Source: Phlegmacium glaucopus (Eukaryota; Basidiomycota; Agaricomycetes; Agaricales; Cortinariaceae). Taken from it: a DNA stretch of 62,428 nucleotides. The notes beneath the pieces were generated by a model that was not told the DNA's origin, did no database searches, and was given only the letters and a program-made list of their open reading frames with translations. A program made the position numbers and the translations under genes. This document shows positions 36,740 to 48,185 of the stretch, piece by piece (position 1 is the stretch's first letter; each line of letters begins with the position of its first letter). Location of the stretch: contig MU129988.1 in the NCBI GenBank assembly GCA_015039465.1, positions 1-62,428 on the forward strand, in the 5' to 3' direction.

Positions 36740-38434
36740 CTACGCCTCCTTTTCGTCCTCGTGCTGATGCGCCTGCTGGGCCACAAATGTTGTTCTCGGC
36801 TTCCAATTGGCCGACAAGCGTGGGGTCGTCTCCTCGAACATCTGGTCGACCTGCTCAAGTGTCAACCCCTTCGTCTCCGGCACGAGGAAGTAGGCATACA
36901 CGAGCGCACATGTGCACAGGGACCCCCACAAGAAGAACACGTTCGAGCGGAGGTTGCCCCTGTCCGGGTTTACCATGTACGGCGTTATCACAGCGATGAT
37001 CGTGTTCCACAACCAATTGCTTGCTGTGGATAGAGCAACACCACGCGAGCGGACAGAGATAGGGAAGATCTCGCCGATGACAACCCACGCACCAGGCCCC
37101 CACGTTGTGGCGAAGAAGAAAATGAAGAAGCATATAAAGGCAATCTGTGCATTGACGGCGGCGACGTTGTTTGCAACCTGATCCCCAGCGGCGTCGATGA
37201 CATGCGTGTGGTTGAACCCGATAGTGTCACCCACAATGGCCACAATGAACTGGCACACGAGCATTCCCAGCGCCCCCCAGATAAGTAGAGGGCGCCGGCC
37301 AAAGCGTTCAATCATCCAGAAGGACAACGGGGTTGAACAGACATTGATGAGAGTGAAGATGAGTGAGATAAAAAAGGTGTTCTTGATCGCGCCGGTGGAC
37401 TGGAGGAAGGGGGTGGAGTAGTAGAAGATGAAGTTGACGCCAGTCCACTGCTGCATCATCTGGAGGGAGGTGCCGAGAATAGTGCGGCGGAGGTTGGATT
37501 TGGCCTCCCAGACGGAGCCTTTGAAGCAATTGGCCCACGACTCAAAGTAACTCCCGGAAGGCGTGACTCTCTTCTCGTACTCGGCGTTGGCGATGATCTC
37601 AGCTAGCTCGGACTCGATATATTCCGAGTCTCCAGGCTGGCCACGGAGCCGTGAGAGGGACGCGCGTGCTGCTTCGTGGTTGTTGCGCTTGATGAAGTAA
37701 CGGGGGGATTCGGGGAGGATGAACAAGCCGGTGGCGAGGATGACGCCCCAAGCGAACTGGATGGCAATGGCGATGCGGTACTGGCCTGTGTCCTGGCGAT
37801 TCTCGGTGGCGAAGACGACAACGGAGGCGAGAAGGATGCCAATGGTGATACAGAACTGGTACCCGGATACTAACGCACCGCGAACCTTCCTGGGGCTGAT
37901 TTCAGACATGTACATGATGATGGTGGCGGAGACGAGGCCAACACCGAATCCGGCGAGGAGACGACCAGCAACAATGAGACCGAGGGCTTGGGGTTGGTTG
38001 TTGACAGTGGTAGCGACTTGGACAATGACACCACTGATATAAACGAAGCATCCGGCGATGATGGTGGTACGACGGCCGACGAAATCTGCCAGGTCACCAG
38101 CTATTAAGGCGCCTGAAATCACACGACTCAATAAATGGAGAAAACGGAGGAGAAGTGGGGAAAAATCACCAAAAAACGTTCCACATGAGAGAATGGAGAC
38201 GATGAGCGATTGGTGAGGGCTGGAAAGCTCTTTTGCAGTGGAGCTTTCAACGGCCTGGATGAAGAGTTTCGAACCAGAGACACCATTGATGTAACCCGAG
38301 TCGTAGCCGAAGAAGATACCACCAAAGGTAGCGAAGACGCAGATGAGGTATGCTTTCAAGGTGACGGGGGCCTCAATGCGTTCGATATTTATGGGAGAGG
38401 AGGTAGAGGATTCCTTCTTCAAGTTCTCCGACAT
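36740..38434 (-). CDS. Hexose-type sugar transporter (MFS)
   Basis: Plasma-membrane sugar porter with twelve expected helices. The ATG at 38434 gives MSENLKKESSTSS, and one 57-nt intron (38113-38169) is removed to give 545 residues. Sugar-porter signatures: FGYDSGYINGV in helix 1, GDLADFVGRRTTI, PESPRYFIKRN, QMMQQWTGVNFIFYYSTPF, ERFGRRPLLIWG, VIGEIFPISVRSRGVA and the end PETKGLTLEQVDQMFEE. The 57-nt intron has no stop and keeps frame, but reading through would insert 19 residues into helix 2 (FFG|ALIAGD). The gene is richer in G+C at third positions than its neighbours, as expected for a strongly expressed gene. A CATATAAG word lies about 53 bases upstream. Confidence 0.93.
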   Translation of the reverse strand: MSENLKKESSTSSPINIERIEAPVTLKAYLICVFATFGGIFFGYDSGYINGVSGSKLFIQAVESSTAKELSSPHQSLIVSILSCGTFFGDFSPLLLRFLHLLSRVISGALIAGDLADFVGRRTTIIAGCFVYISGVIVQVATTVNNQPQALGLIVAGRLLAGFGVGLVSATIIMYMSEISPRKVRGALVSGYQFCITIGILLASVVVFATENRQDTGQYRIAIAIQFAWGVILATGLFILPESPRYFIKRNNHEAARASLSRLRGQPGDSEYIESELAEIIANAEYEKRVTPSGSYFESWANCFKGSVWEAKSNLRRTILGTSLQMMQQWTGVNFIFYYSTPFLQSTGAIKNTFFISLIFTLINVCSTPLSFWMIERFGRRPLLIWGALGMLVCQFIVAIVGDTIGFNHTHVIDAAGDQVANNVAAVNAQIAFICFFIFFFATTWGPGAWVVIGEIFPISVRSRGVALSTASNWLWNTIIAVITPYMVNPDRGNLRSNVFFLWGSLCTCALVYAYFLVPETKGLTLEQVDQMFEETTPRLSANWKPRTTFVAQQAHQHEDEKEA

Positions 38435-38485
38435 GTTGAAAAAAGAAGAGGTCAACGAAGGATCGATGGGAAGCGAGAAGAATCA

Positions 38486-38494
38486 TCTTATATG
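38486..38494 (-). promoter_or_regulatory. Putative TATA box of the sugar transporter
   Basis: Minus-strand CATATAAG about 53 bases before the start codon at 38434. Position is plausible for a short 5' UTR. Not proven. Confidence 0.4.
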
Positions 38495-38550
38495 AGCCCC
38501 ACAACTTCTAAAAATAAATTGCAACTCGTGGTTCTGAGCTTCTGAGCAGA

Positions 38551-38840
38551 TGTACAATGGGGGATGGGAAGATCCGACCATATTTAAATTTAGAAATACG
38601 GATCAATCAAGCGGATTGTGAATATTAAAACTCCGATTACCTTGTTCATTCCAGAAGTGACGTTGTGAAGAGGCCGAGATTCCCGTACCAAGTGCACGGG
38701 GTGTACAATGGACAATGGGGTAGATCCGACCATATTTAAATTAGTCTCGTGCCCACCCGTTGTAGTTAATGGCACCCACTGCAATACAACTAACCCTTGC
38801 GGTGGGTTTTGAAACCTTGATGGACGAGACTAATTTAAAT
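38551..38840. repeat. Short direct and inverted repeats
   Basis: TGTACAATGG..GATCCGACCATATTTAAATT occurs twice (38551-38592 and 38702-38743). The second copy is followed by TTAGTCTCGT, and ATTTAAATTAGTCTCGT (38734-38750) returns as its exact complement at 38824-38840, enclosing 73 bases. It looks like remnants of a small inverted-repeat element. Confidence 0.55.
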
Positions 38841-38885
38841 TTGGAAACCCTGGTTCCTATGAACCAATCACCTTTGCCAAAAAAA

Positions 38886-38954
38886 TTACCAGCCTTGCTA
38901 TTTCAACGAGCCGTTACTCCGAGTAACGGCTCGTTGAAATAGCAAGGCTGGTAA
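38886..38954. repeat. Perfect 34-bp palindrome
   Basis: Left arm 38886-38919 and right arm 38921-38954 are exact inverted copies of 34 bases separated by a single C. The arm starts TTACCAGCCTTGC and ends GCCGTTACTC. The predicted hairpin would be perfectly paired. Confidence 0.9.
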
Positions 38955-39296
38955 AGTTTGGGTCAGATAGTCCAACAGTTGTGCCGTGTGCAATTCCAGC
39001 TTGTTCCATTGCGTGAGTTGCAGGGTGTTTCGTTGACCAGACAGGTTCTAGAGCGTCTATCGGAGTTGTGTGTGAGTTGTCAACTTGAAACGTAATGCGA
39101 CAAAAGTTTGGTGCGGCCAACGAGAGAATCTTCAGACGGATGGTTACTAAAGGTTGTAGAATTCACTAGATAATCCAACAATTTCAACGTGTGATAAAGA
39201 AGGGGAGACAGAGTAAGGCAAATTGAAAGAAAGTTGTTCATTAGCCAGGAGACAAAGACCTTGTGACGATAAAGGGGCCGAGAAGCATTGTATCCC

Positions 39297-40174
39297 GTAC
39301 CAGGACCGTCTATAGCGCAAACGGCTAGATCCCGAAAATGGGGGTTTTGTCCGGACGCCATTTGGCGGTTTTTGTCCGGATTGTACCCGGCCTGACCTAA
39401 AAATTTGGAATTTTGTCCGGGCTGCTGGATTTGAGTATTTTTCCGCAAAAAGCTGTCCGGATAGGCGGATCTAGCCGGTCCAGAGGCTCCAGGCTAGCGC
39501 AAACTGTATAGGGAGCCTTACAGGGCACAGAAAAGATAGGAGCACACGAAAATTGACATTTAGATATATAATGAATAAGTTTCAACTTGCAATAACTATA
39601 ATAATATAGTGACTCTAGTCTTCGAGCTCTATATTTTCGCTTGCGCTGCCACGTTTTTTTGAGAGTTTTAGCGCTGCTGTGAGGTTTTTGATAAATTCTG
39701 GTGAAGGAACTGGCCGTGATATCAAGGCATCGTTGTTGGCAGTTGGGCTGTCAGTGCTGAACCAGGTACTTGTCTTACTGGATATGATTTCCGATGACAG
39801 CCGCGGTAGCTTGAATGAAAGGAAGTCGACAATAGCCAAAGTTGGGTGGGGTAGCTGGGCTTGGTGAGTGAAATTTTCTGGTATCTCGAGGGATGCATCC
39901 TTTGCAGACAAGATAGCAAAAAATAAAATAAAATAAAAACAAACATATATCATGGACTATAGGAGATTCGAACATTCAACCTACCGGAAAACTGCAAAAA
40001 GGGTAACCTGATGCACAATTAGACTACTCGACCATGGGACTTGATGCATGATGTCCAGACTCCAGCCTGAGGGTATATGGAGGATCTTGTCCGGTCCCAG
40101 GATCTGGCTAGTTTCGGGTTTTGACCAGTTTCTGTCCGGGGATTGCCGTTTGGGCAATAGACGGGGGCCCGTAC
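39297..40174. mobile_element. Degraded non-autonomous DNA element with terminal inverted repeats
   Basis: The ends are inverted copies of about 37 bases at roughly 80 percent identity: GTACCAGGACCGTCTATAGC at 39297 against GTACGGGCCCCCGTCTATTG read inward from 40174, both followed by (G/C)CAAACGGC. The word TGTCCGG recurs at least six times near the two ends (for example 39348, 39375, 39413, 40089), like subterminal transposase-binding repeats. CATTG occurs just outside both ends (39286-39290, 40175-40179) but the spacing on the left makes a target duplication uncertain. No transposase is recognised. Confidence 0.6.
39615..39953 (-). CDS. Hypothetical ORF inside the degraded element
   Basis: 112 codons on the minus strand from an ATG, with a hydrophobic N-terminal stretch and a charged end (LKLSKKRGSASENIELED). 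No domain recognised. It could be the tail of a former element-encoded protein or chance. Confidence 0.25.
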   Translation of the reverse strand: MIYVCFYFILFFAILSAKDASLEIPENFTHQAQLPHPTLAIVDFLSFKLPRLSSEIISSKTSTWFSTDSPTANNDALISRPVPSPEFIKNLTAALKLSKKRGSASENIELED

Positions 40175-40258
40175 CATTGCGTAAAGAACAGAAAACCATG
40201 CTTCTCGAGCCTAAGAAAAGCTGTAGTCAAGGTCTGCTGACGGCAGTCTTAAAGCTGG

Positions 40259-40266
40259 TATAAAAG
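40259..40266 (+). promoter_or_regulatory. Putative TATA box of beta-hexosaminidase
   Basis: TATAAAAG in the context CTGGTATAAAAGGGAG, 42 bases before the start codon at 40308. A good match to a core TATA element. Confidence 0.6.
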
Positions 40267-40307
40267 GGAGTCCAAATTATATTTCTCCCTCCAAAGACAC
40301 GGGCACC

Positions 40308-42710
40308 ATGCTGTTTACACCTTCGCTTGTCTTCTTATGTTTATTCCATTTCGCGTTAGCCCTCTGGCCTATACCCCGCTCCCTCCAAACTGGCACCACT
40401 ATTTTAAAGCTTTCCCACCAATTTGGTATTCAAGTTAGCGGCATTCCTCATCCACCCCAGGACCTTCTCGACGCCATCTCGCGAACTGAAGCTCATTTAC
40501 ACAATGATCAACTTCAACGACTAGTTGTCGGTCGTGGAGCAAGCGACAGCGCGGCCTTGGCACACGCGCCTACCCTTGCTCGGCTAACTCTAGCGTTGAC
40601 TCCCAATAGCCCAGCGATAAAGTCTATCATGGAAGAAGCCACTAAGGAGATAACAACAAGGAACGAAGCGTACTCTTTGACTGTCCCTAACACAAACCAA
40701 GGAGTAGCGACTTTAACTGCCAGTTCTTCGCTGGGATTGCTCCGTGGATTAACCACGTTTGAGCAATTGTGGTACCAAGTATCCGGAACTGTATATTCGT
40801 ATCAAGCACCTGTCCAGATAACTAACGACTCTCCTGCCTATGTGAGAGTTCCCATATTTTGTACTCTATGACTATCTAGTTACGTTGTTTCGTTAGCCGT
40901 ATCGAGGATTCATGTTGGATACTGCAAGGAACTTGTAAGTTCCTTTTATGCATGAACCCAACCACTGACGCTCTGTTAATCTTATGTCCTCAGCTTTGCA
41001 GTTGATGATATCAAACGAACCTTGGACGCAATGAGCATGGTCAAGGTCTGTTTGAGTTTTTTTTTCTTTTTTTCCTTTTGTCAACGACCTAACCACTCCG
41101 CTATACCATCTATAGATGAGCCAGTTTCATTGGCATGTCGTAGACTCTCAGAGCTTTCCTTTAACCATTCCTGGATTCCCTGAATTGTCTCAAAAGGGTG
41201 CCTACTCTGCTCAAGAGGTCTATTCATCTAAAGATGTCCAGGACATCGTCACATATGCAGGTGTTGTACGACCACTCTTTTTATATAAAACGCATCGAAA
41301 GTCTCTGACAATGCTTGTTTCTAAGCGAGGAATTGACGTTCTCATGGTAAATTCATTTCCCGAATATGATTAATTCTGCAGAATATACTTTTCTTAAAAT
41401 ATTCTAGGAAATTGACACCCCTGGACACACTGCCGTTATATCCACGTCGCACCCTGAACATGTTGCTTGTGCTCAAGCTGTCCCCTGGGAAAATTTCGCC
41501 AACGAACCACCAGCTGGTCAACTTCGGCTTGCCTCCGCCGCCACTGCCAACTTTACTGCCTCCCTTATTTCCTCAATTGCGCGAACCTTGCCATCAACAC
41601 TGTTCAGTACCGGCGGAGATGAACTGAACGTCAACTGCTACGCACAAGATCCACAGACACAAGCGGACTTAGCTCAAAGTGGGAGAACCTTGGAGCAAGC
41701 TTTGGACGTGTTCACACAGACATCACATAATGCCTTGAGAAGCATCGGGAAGACGCCTGTCGTATGGGAAGGCAAGTTCGGTTTCAGTTTGTTTCAACAT
41801 GTTCAGATTTTATGCTAAAGACATGACTCTGTAGAAATGGCGTTGGTCCACCAAGTAACCCTCTCAAATCAAACCGTAGTTATGTATGCCGACCTCCCAC
41901 GGTTCTTACCTTCTATCCTCATCCCACATAATCCAACAGGGTTTGGATTTCGTCGCAAAATGCAGCAGCTGTAGCCGCCAAGGGTCTGAGAATCGTGCAC
42001 TCACCATCAGACTTTTTCTACCTTGTGACTATCAAGCTCTGTTTTGAAGTCAGATTCCCACTGTTCTGATTACATTGGTCATTTCTAGGATTGTGGTGCG
42101 GGTCAATGGCTTGGAAATGAGTCCATAGCGTCAGCATAATATTATCTCAGCTTCATGAATGCTCTACTACTAACCGTATATCTTCTATCAATTCAGAAAT
42201 AGCTGGTGTGATCCTTTCAAGTCATGGAAAAAGGTGAAAAGGACACCCGCTAAACGTACTTGCTACGCCTGTTCTGAATTGCTTTTTCAGGCATATACAT
42301 TCGACCCACTTGCAAGTCTGAATCAATCGGAAATTCCACTCGTTCTTGGCGGTAGGGTCCTTATCGTCAGCAAATTTATTCACTCACTGACCTGGGAGTT
42401 CCTACAGGACAACAGCTTTTATGGACAGAACAATCAACTCCAGAAAATCTCGACAGTATCGTCTGGCCACGCACTGCTTCTTCTGCAGAGGTCCGTCGAC
42501 ATTTGAACATCATGATCCCTCTGATTTTTTACATCTTGTCACTAGGTCTTCTGGACGGGAGCTAACCTTCCCGATGGTACACCGCGAAGTATAGTACCTG
42601 CACTGCCTCGTTTGCATGATCTACGTTATAGGATGGTACAACGAGGGGTCAAGGCTATCGCCATCCAGCCCCATTGGTGTGCCTTGCGTGATGGCTTCTG
42701 TAATATCTGA
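40308..42710 (+). CDS. Beta-N-acetylhexosaminidase (GH20), secreted
   Basis: Exo-enzyme releasing terminal N-acetylglucosamine from chitin oligomers or glycans. The signal peptide is MLFTPSLVFLCLFHFALALW. The first exon holds the GH20b domain (NQGVATLTASSSLGLLRGL, TFEQLWYQ). The catalytic barrel follows over about a dozen exons: YRGFMLDTARNFF, MSQFHWHVVDSQSFPL, KRGIDVLMEIDTPGHT, the catalytic pair in FSTGGDELNVNCY (Asp-Glu), TPVVWEEMAL, VWISSQN, YTFDPLASLN, LLWTEQSTPENLDSIVWPR and the C-terminal RLHDLRYRMVQRGVKA. The stop at 42710 lies 127 bases from the convergent WD40 gene. A likely role is cell-wall chitin turnover. Confidence 0.92.
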
Positions 42711-42837
42711 CATATGTACGGTTAAGAAAGAAAAAAACACTGTTCTAAGGTACATTCATGATCAAACTGCATAATCAGTCCATAAAATTATAAAGATATC
42801 GCCATCGTTTCTCGTTCCGAAGCTCGGACGGAGACTT

Positions 42838-45800
42838 TCACGTGCTGAAGGTTAGGATGCTCTGTCGTATTTTTACTTTCACGCTGCGATCAGCAATCCA
42901 TTCGACGCGAACCAGGTCCAATGTTTCGGGAGTCATCGTGTTTCCTGAAATATACCGAATTAGAGACAATTACGGCTTGCTTTCGAAAAAGGCACCAACT
43001 AACCGTCAGCGCCAACATTGAAGTTGAGGGTCTTGAAAGGTTGCGATCCTCCATGACCTTGACGGGGAGGAGCACCTGGATTGAAGAAACTTGCAAAACT
43101 CGATCCAACCTTCCACACCAGGACTAAGGACTCTCCCAAAGAAATAGTCACTAATCTTCGTCCATCAGTAGAGAAGCTGCATGCGGTTATCGGCTTTGTG
43201 TGGCCTTCAAGGACGTAGAGTCGAGTAGCAGTTTTTAGATCGTACATGACAACAGCGCCCTCATGCGTACCAACCGCAAGCCTTTGTGTCGCCATATGGA
43301 AGTCAACAGTCGGAAACCTGGAGAAAAAAACAAGATTTGTCTCAGCTGAACACGGACGCCTTTACCCACGTACGTTTTTACAACATATCCAATGATTTCT
43401 GTGGCACTATCTAGGACTAATTCGCGACTAGAAGTAGAATTTGGATCCAAAGATTTTACAACGGCTTCCATTAACCGTGGAAGACTTGGATGTAAAACAT
43501 AAGGACGCTAAGGAGTTTCAGATGGACCCAGTTTTGTTAGAATTGAGGGATAGAAAAAAACCTTTCTGATCAAAAACGCAAGTATCTGCAACACAGAACG
43601 CCGATGCTCCACTGAAGGTGGCGTTGAAATGTCGAGACACATTGTACCCATTAAAAGGGGCATGCTGTTTCCAGCAATAGCTAACACGGCCAACCTTGCT
43701 TGGGCCCCTACGTTCTGCACTGATATAGAATCCTTGCGCATGCTTGTCGCCAAGTTGATCAGAGACCGTAGGATTTCCATAGAGTCGATATAATGCTGCC
43801 AAACGTGAAATCCACGCGAACATAAATCGATGGCTAGAACCCGATAAATCGATTTCTCATCATGGAGATAGAGGGCAATCGATTTGGAGATGTCTGTCAA
43901 AGCACTAAAGCAACATTGAAAATCAGGAAGTACATAGTTAAAGATATCGTACTTGGTTGACAAAAGGGCGTATTTTTCAGAGGCAACACAGCCGCAAATG
44001 AAAAGGGCCAACGCGGCGTTCAATGTTTCCCTTTCGGCGTCAGGTTGCAGCGCAGGAACTTCACAATTGGACAACAGAATAAAAACAGGCAGAACTATAA
44101 TGAGAGTGTTGTTACCCACCATGATGTTGCCATTTTTCAGTGATTGTAATGGCTTCTTCATCAGACAAATTCGCAGCGCATGCGTCGAAAAGGACGCGAA
44201 TAGCCTGGCGCAGCTCGTCTAGAGATAACAGATAGTATTAGTAACATGCCATGAGGTTAGTTCCAAGACACCTACTCGACGCGTCAAACCATCGGTGAGC
44301 CAAAAATTCTAAACTTGGCGGCTTAAACCCTGGGCCTACACAAGATCCAAGAGAACTCGAATAAAAAGAGATCACAGTGTTGGCTCCTTCTGAAAGTTCT
44401 GAACGATATACGTTAGATACCGAAAGCGTGCATGACCTTCAGAAGTACCTTCAAAAAGACTCATAGCCTTGAGTACCGCAATGATCGCCAATGCACGAGC
44501 AGCAGACACATTGGGTGATATAGACCAGATGTCTTGCGAACAGCTGATCTGATACAATGTCGTGGCTTCAATGCTGTAATTTCAATTGTAAACCACAAGA
44601 AAATCTCAGGTAAGGTGGAGATACGCACCTTGATAATCCTACGACGGCCGACGAGGGGAAAGCGCTTAAGTTTCCATAACATATTGAATCTACATCGGCG
44701 TTTAATCCAGGGGTGATAAGAGTTGAAAGAACAAGCCGTAGTTTGTCGAGTATTGAAAAGATCTTGCGAACTTCACCAATGCTCGTGCTTATAGTTTTGG
44801 TGATAGCAATGGAGTCGATGATGAAACGCTCTAGGTCGAGTGAAAGAGAAGCAGCTGATGAAAAATTCATGTAAAATCCCGGGCATGATAGCCAAAACAG
44901 AAGAAATAATCGTACCTGCATCGTATCCTTCGAAAGAACCTGCGACAGGTGCCCAGAAGGTCTCTGGAACGCATGCATCTCTTTCGAGTATTCTTTATAA
45001 ACATAAAGGAAGTTTGAGAATGGCAAAGTCGATAAGGTGAACAACGTACAGATCTGACCATCTACCTTGTGTTATCAATTCTTCAGCTTTTTCTAGTCCC
45101 ATAGATCGCCAAAGCTCCTTTGTTTGTGTGTCCCATAGTCGAGCACGTTGGTCATCATAGATAAGCAAAAGATTATGCCCGCCTAAGCAAACCCTTTTCA
45201 GGGGTGCACTAGAGCCTGGGATGATGTGCAGACTGCAATATATGCACCTCAATTCAGCTCGTGGAACATGGAGGCGAGATAGATACCGACAAATGGAAAC
45301 CATCAATGACGATAGTAGCAACAGTGCCGTCGCGCGAAATGCACAAAATACAGCCACGCAATGGCCCAGCGTCCTCTCCAGGGAACTGTACGACCTTGAA
45401 AAGGGGAGTGGTGAAAATGGTCCAGCGAGCAACTAGTTCAAAGGTGCTGTATAACCAAGTAAATTGGTGAACGACAAGTGGCAGCATCACACACAATCCA
45501 AGTTTACCTTTGAGACCAGAACGCTATGGAGCCGTCATCAGCACCTCCGACTATGTACTTTTCCCGAGTTCGTGAATTTTGAACGACGTGAAGACCTCCG
45601 ATAGATCCATCAAGAGGTGGATCAGATGTTTTTAGCGATGATGATGTCAACAAGGCTAGACTGTCAGACTTTCTCGTAATTTGAGCAAGCGAAAATTGAC
45701 GAATGCGACCGTCCGCTGCAGGAAATAGATGCGATAGGTTAATTCAAGAATCACGTAAATCCCAGATAACCCACAGTATCCCTGGATGACTGAATCCAAC

Positions 45801-48185
45801 TCTAAAGGCAAAGCAGAGGTGAGTACTACTTTGGATGGGCCCTCATGGTTGTCAATATTCGTCTGCCAAACAACTTGTGAAGGTGATTTGCTACTGGCAG
45901 GCCCTCTTGGGTCTATATCTTCGGTGATTGGGAAGGCAATGATTTGTAGTTGATGGCCCGCTTCTGTTAATCGTGTGATTAGGAGGTCCTTCAGGCCAGA
46001 AAACGTGATGCAATCATGTTGACCGACGTCCAACACGCAGACAAGCTCTGGCCTGTTTGAAAGATAATACGCAGTAAATAATAAGTTGTATGCATTTGAA
46101 GGTTGGACATACCGAGGATCCCACCCTATATCCTTATGTTTACTAGGACCACCTTCATTATTCACATTGATATGCTTGATTCGATACACTTCAACTCGCT
46201 CCTGATGTCGATACTCAATAGAGCCACTCCAGGCAAAGATGTAATTAGATACCTCAAAAGAAATCGCATAGCTATCATGATCCAACCACCCGGCGTGTCT
46301 GATACCAGCGATGGGCAAATGGAAAAGAACCTTCAACTCCTCCCCATACTCGAACACCTGAGGCAAATTAATACCGATGTGATAAGAGAAGAGAAAGGGC
46401 ATGCAACGGACCGTCAGTTCCCGATGCGCCCAAGCAAGCCCACAGAATGTCCCATCTTGATGATGCTGGAGGCATAATCCAGACAAAGTCGGATCTGTTA
46501 GGAGAATACCCACATCATATGGATCAGTAAGGATGGCTTTTGATGGTTTTCCAGTGGCATGATCGCTGGTCTCGTTGAGCGGGAGATATTCCGTAGAGCG
46601 CGAGATGATGGATTTGAAAGAATTTAAAATGGGTAAAGTAGGCAGATGTGTCATATGATGATGATCACCCTCGGAAGTTGTGGCCAAGTTTGATTGATTT
46701 GTAGGAACAGGAATGGCAGGCGGCCATAAGTCAAGCTCATAAGTGAGGAAATGACCATTATGGTCGATAGAGAAGAAGCCGGGTGTACCTATATACGTTC
46801 AGTGAGATTTTGCAAACAAGTGTTGTCTACTCACTACTATCCTTTGTAAGAATACCAAGCCCTGTGGCTGGGCCGTTGAAACGTCTTTGACCTAACTTGA
46901 CGAGTCGGACATCCGAAAGAGACGAAAAAAACTCAAATATGACACATCGAGAGGTTTCAAAACACCCTTCTTCCGCATCTGGAGTGGATGCTGATGTACT
47001 GACGTCGGTGGCCGCTGTCACCACCAAGATGGTAGACTTCTGCAGTATCAGTAGAAATCATCTCGGATTTGGAGTCGTCATGCACCTGTTCAACATGTGA
47101 TACCAATAAGCCGCACCATTCCCATGTATCGCGCGGGTTCGACATGTCTTTCGTGCCAGGAGCGGAATTGAGAGATTCATCTCCAGCATGAATGGAAACT
47201 AAACAAGTGCCATCTTGAGACAGGAAAACATATAGATCACTATGACCGGGGTCAAGAAATTAGACTTTGAAGATAAACCCACGTACCCAGTTTCTTGGAG
47301 TACCGCAAAAAAACGACCGTCGTCCAAAAATTGGATCGATCTGACTGAATGTTGGAAGCCCGTCCGAGAAGGTATGACGTGGTATAGCAACTCCCAATGA
47401 TACGAGGTTCCTGGAAGAGAAAACGGACCAGCTTTGGGAGAGGCTGGAGCAGAGAACGGCGGCGTCGAGGCGCGAGAGTTCGCTACTGACAAAAGAGATC
47501 TCGATGCCGGATTTTTGCGTTTGGGTACAGCTTCAATGATAGACGATGCAGTGGACTTAGTTGTTCGATCGGGGCTACTATCATACCGTTCTCTTGGATT
47601 CCTTCCCTTGAGAATGTCCTTTAATTTATCCGGTTCGTCTTCAAAGTCCACATAGTTCTTAGGCGCTTCAACCTGTTCCGTGGTAACTCCAGAGACGACA
47701 CATAATTTAGCGGTAACATTGAGGGTAGGAGAGAAGACGGACGATGGGGCTGGGGGAGACACAGAAAGAAAGTTTGAATTGGAAGATCTAGAGATGCGTG
47801 GGATGGTTCTTGGTCTCGACGACTTGCTGTTTTCCAGAAGTCCGGACTCCAAACCAATTACATCGGGAGAAGGTGTCGACAGGCGATGAAAGACATACAA
47901 TGTGCCATCCTTGCACCCAAGGACCAGGGAATGTGTCTCAACATCTTGCACAGCCTTGGAGGTTGTGCCCCAATATTTTAGAATAGTAGGATATGATTTG
48001 GTTACACTCCTTTCTAAAATCCTAGTGGTTTCGCATCGTTCTTTCTCGTCAATGCGAAGAGAGGATGCGGACGGGAAAGTGAGTGGTACCGCGAAGTGAC
48101 TACGCGATTGATGGCCCATTTCCAGTAGTGCAGTATCTGTAATGGAGATACAAGTAATACTCGTACTATGGCCTGTATGCGGTGC
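42838..48185 (-). CDS. WD40 protein, WDR7 / Rabconnectin-3-beta-like
   Basis: Large multi-exon gene. In animals the family works with Rabconnectin-3-alpha in assembly and regulation of the vacuolar proton ATPase. In this sequence the N-terminal WD40 region includes GHSTSITCISITDTALLEMG and LVLGCKDGTLYVFHRL, with a Ser/Pro-rich insert after it. Further units (FCGLAWAHRELTVRCMPF, LCISRDGTVATIVIDGF, LIYDDQRARLWDTQTKELW) and a long helical middle part (about 43500-45050) follow. The C-terminal propeller has LAVGTHEGAVVMYDLKTATR and SFSTDGRRLVTISLGES. It ends SVKVKIRQSILTFST, stop at 42838. The 5' end is not resolved: the exon reaching 48185 seems to follow an exon around 48236-48283, and I could not find the start codon. 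Confidence 0.75.

Noticed and set aside
36373..36999. Plus-strand ORF antisense to the sugar transporter 3' end
   Set aside because: It overlaps a well-supported gene on the other strand, has biased composition reflecting that gene's codons, and shows no motif.
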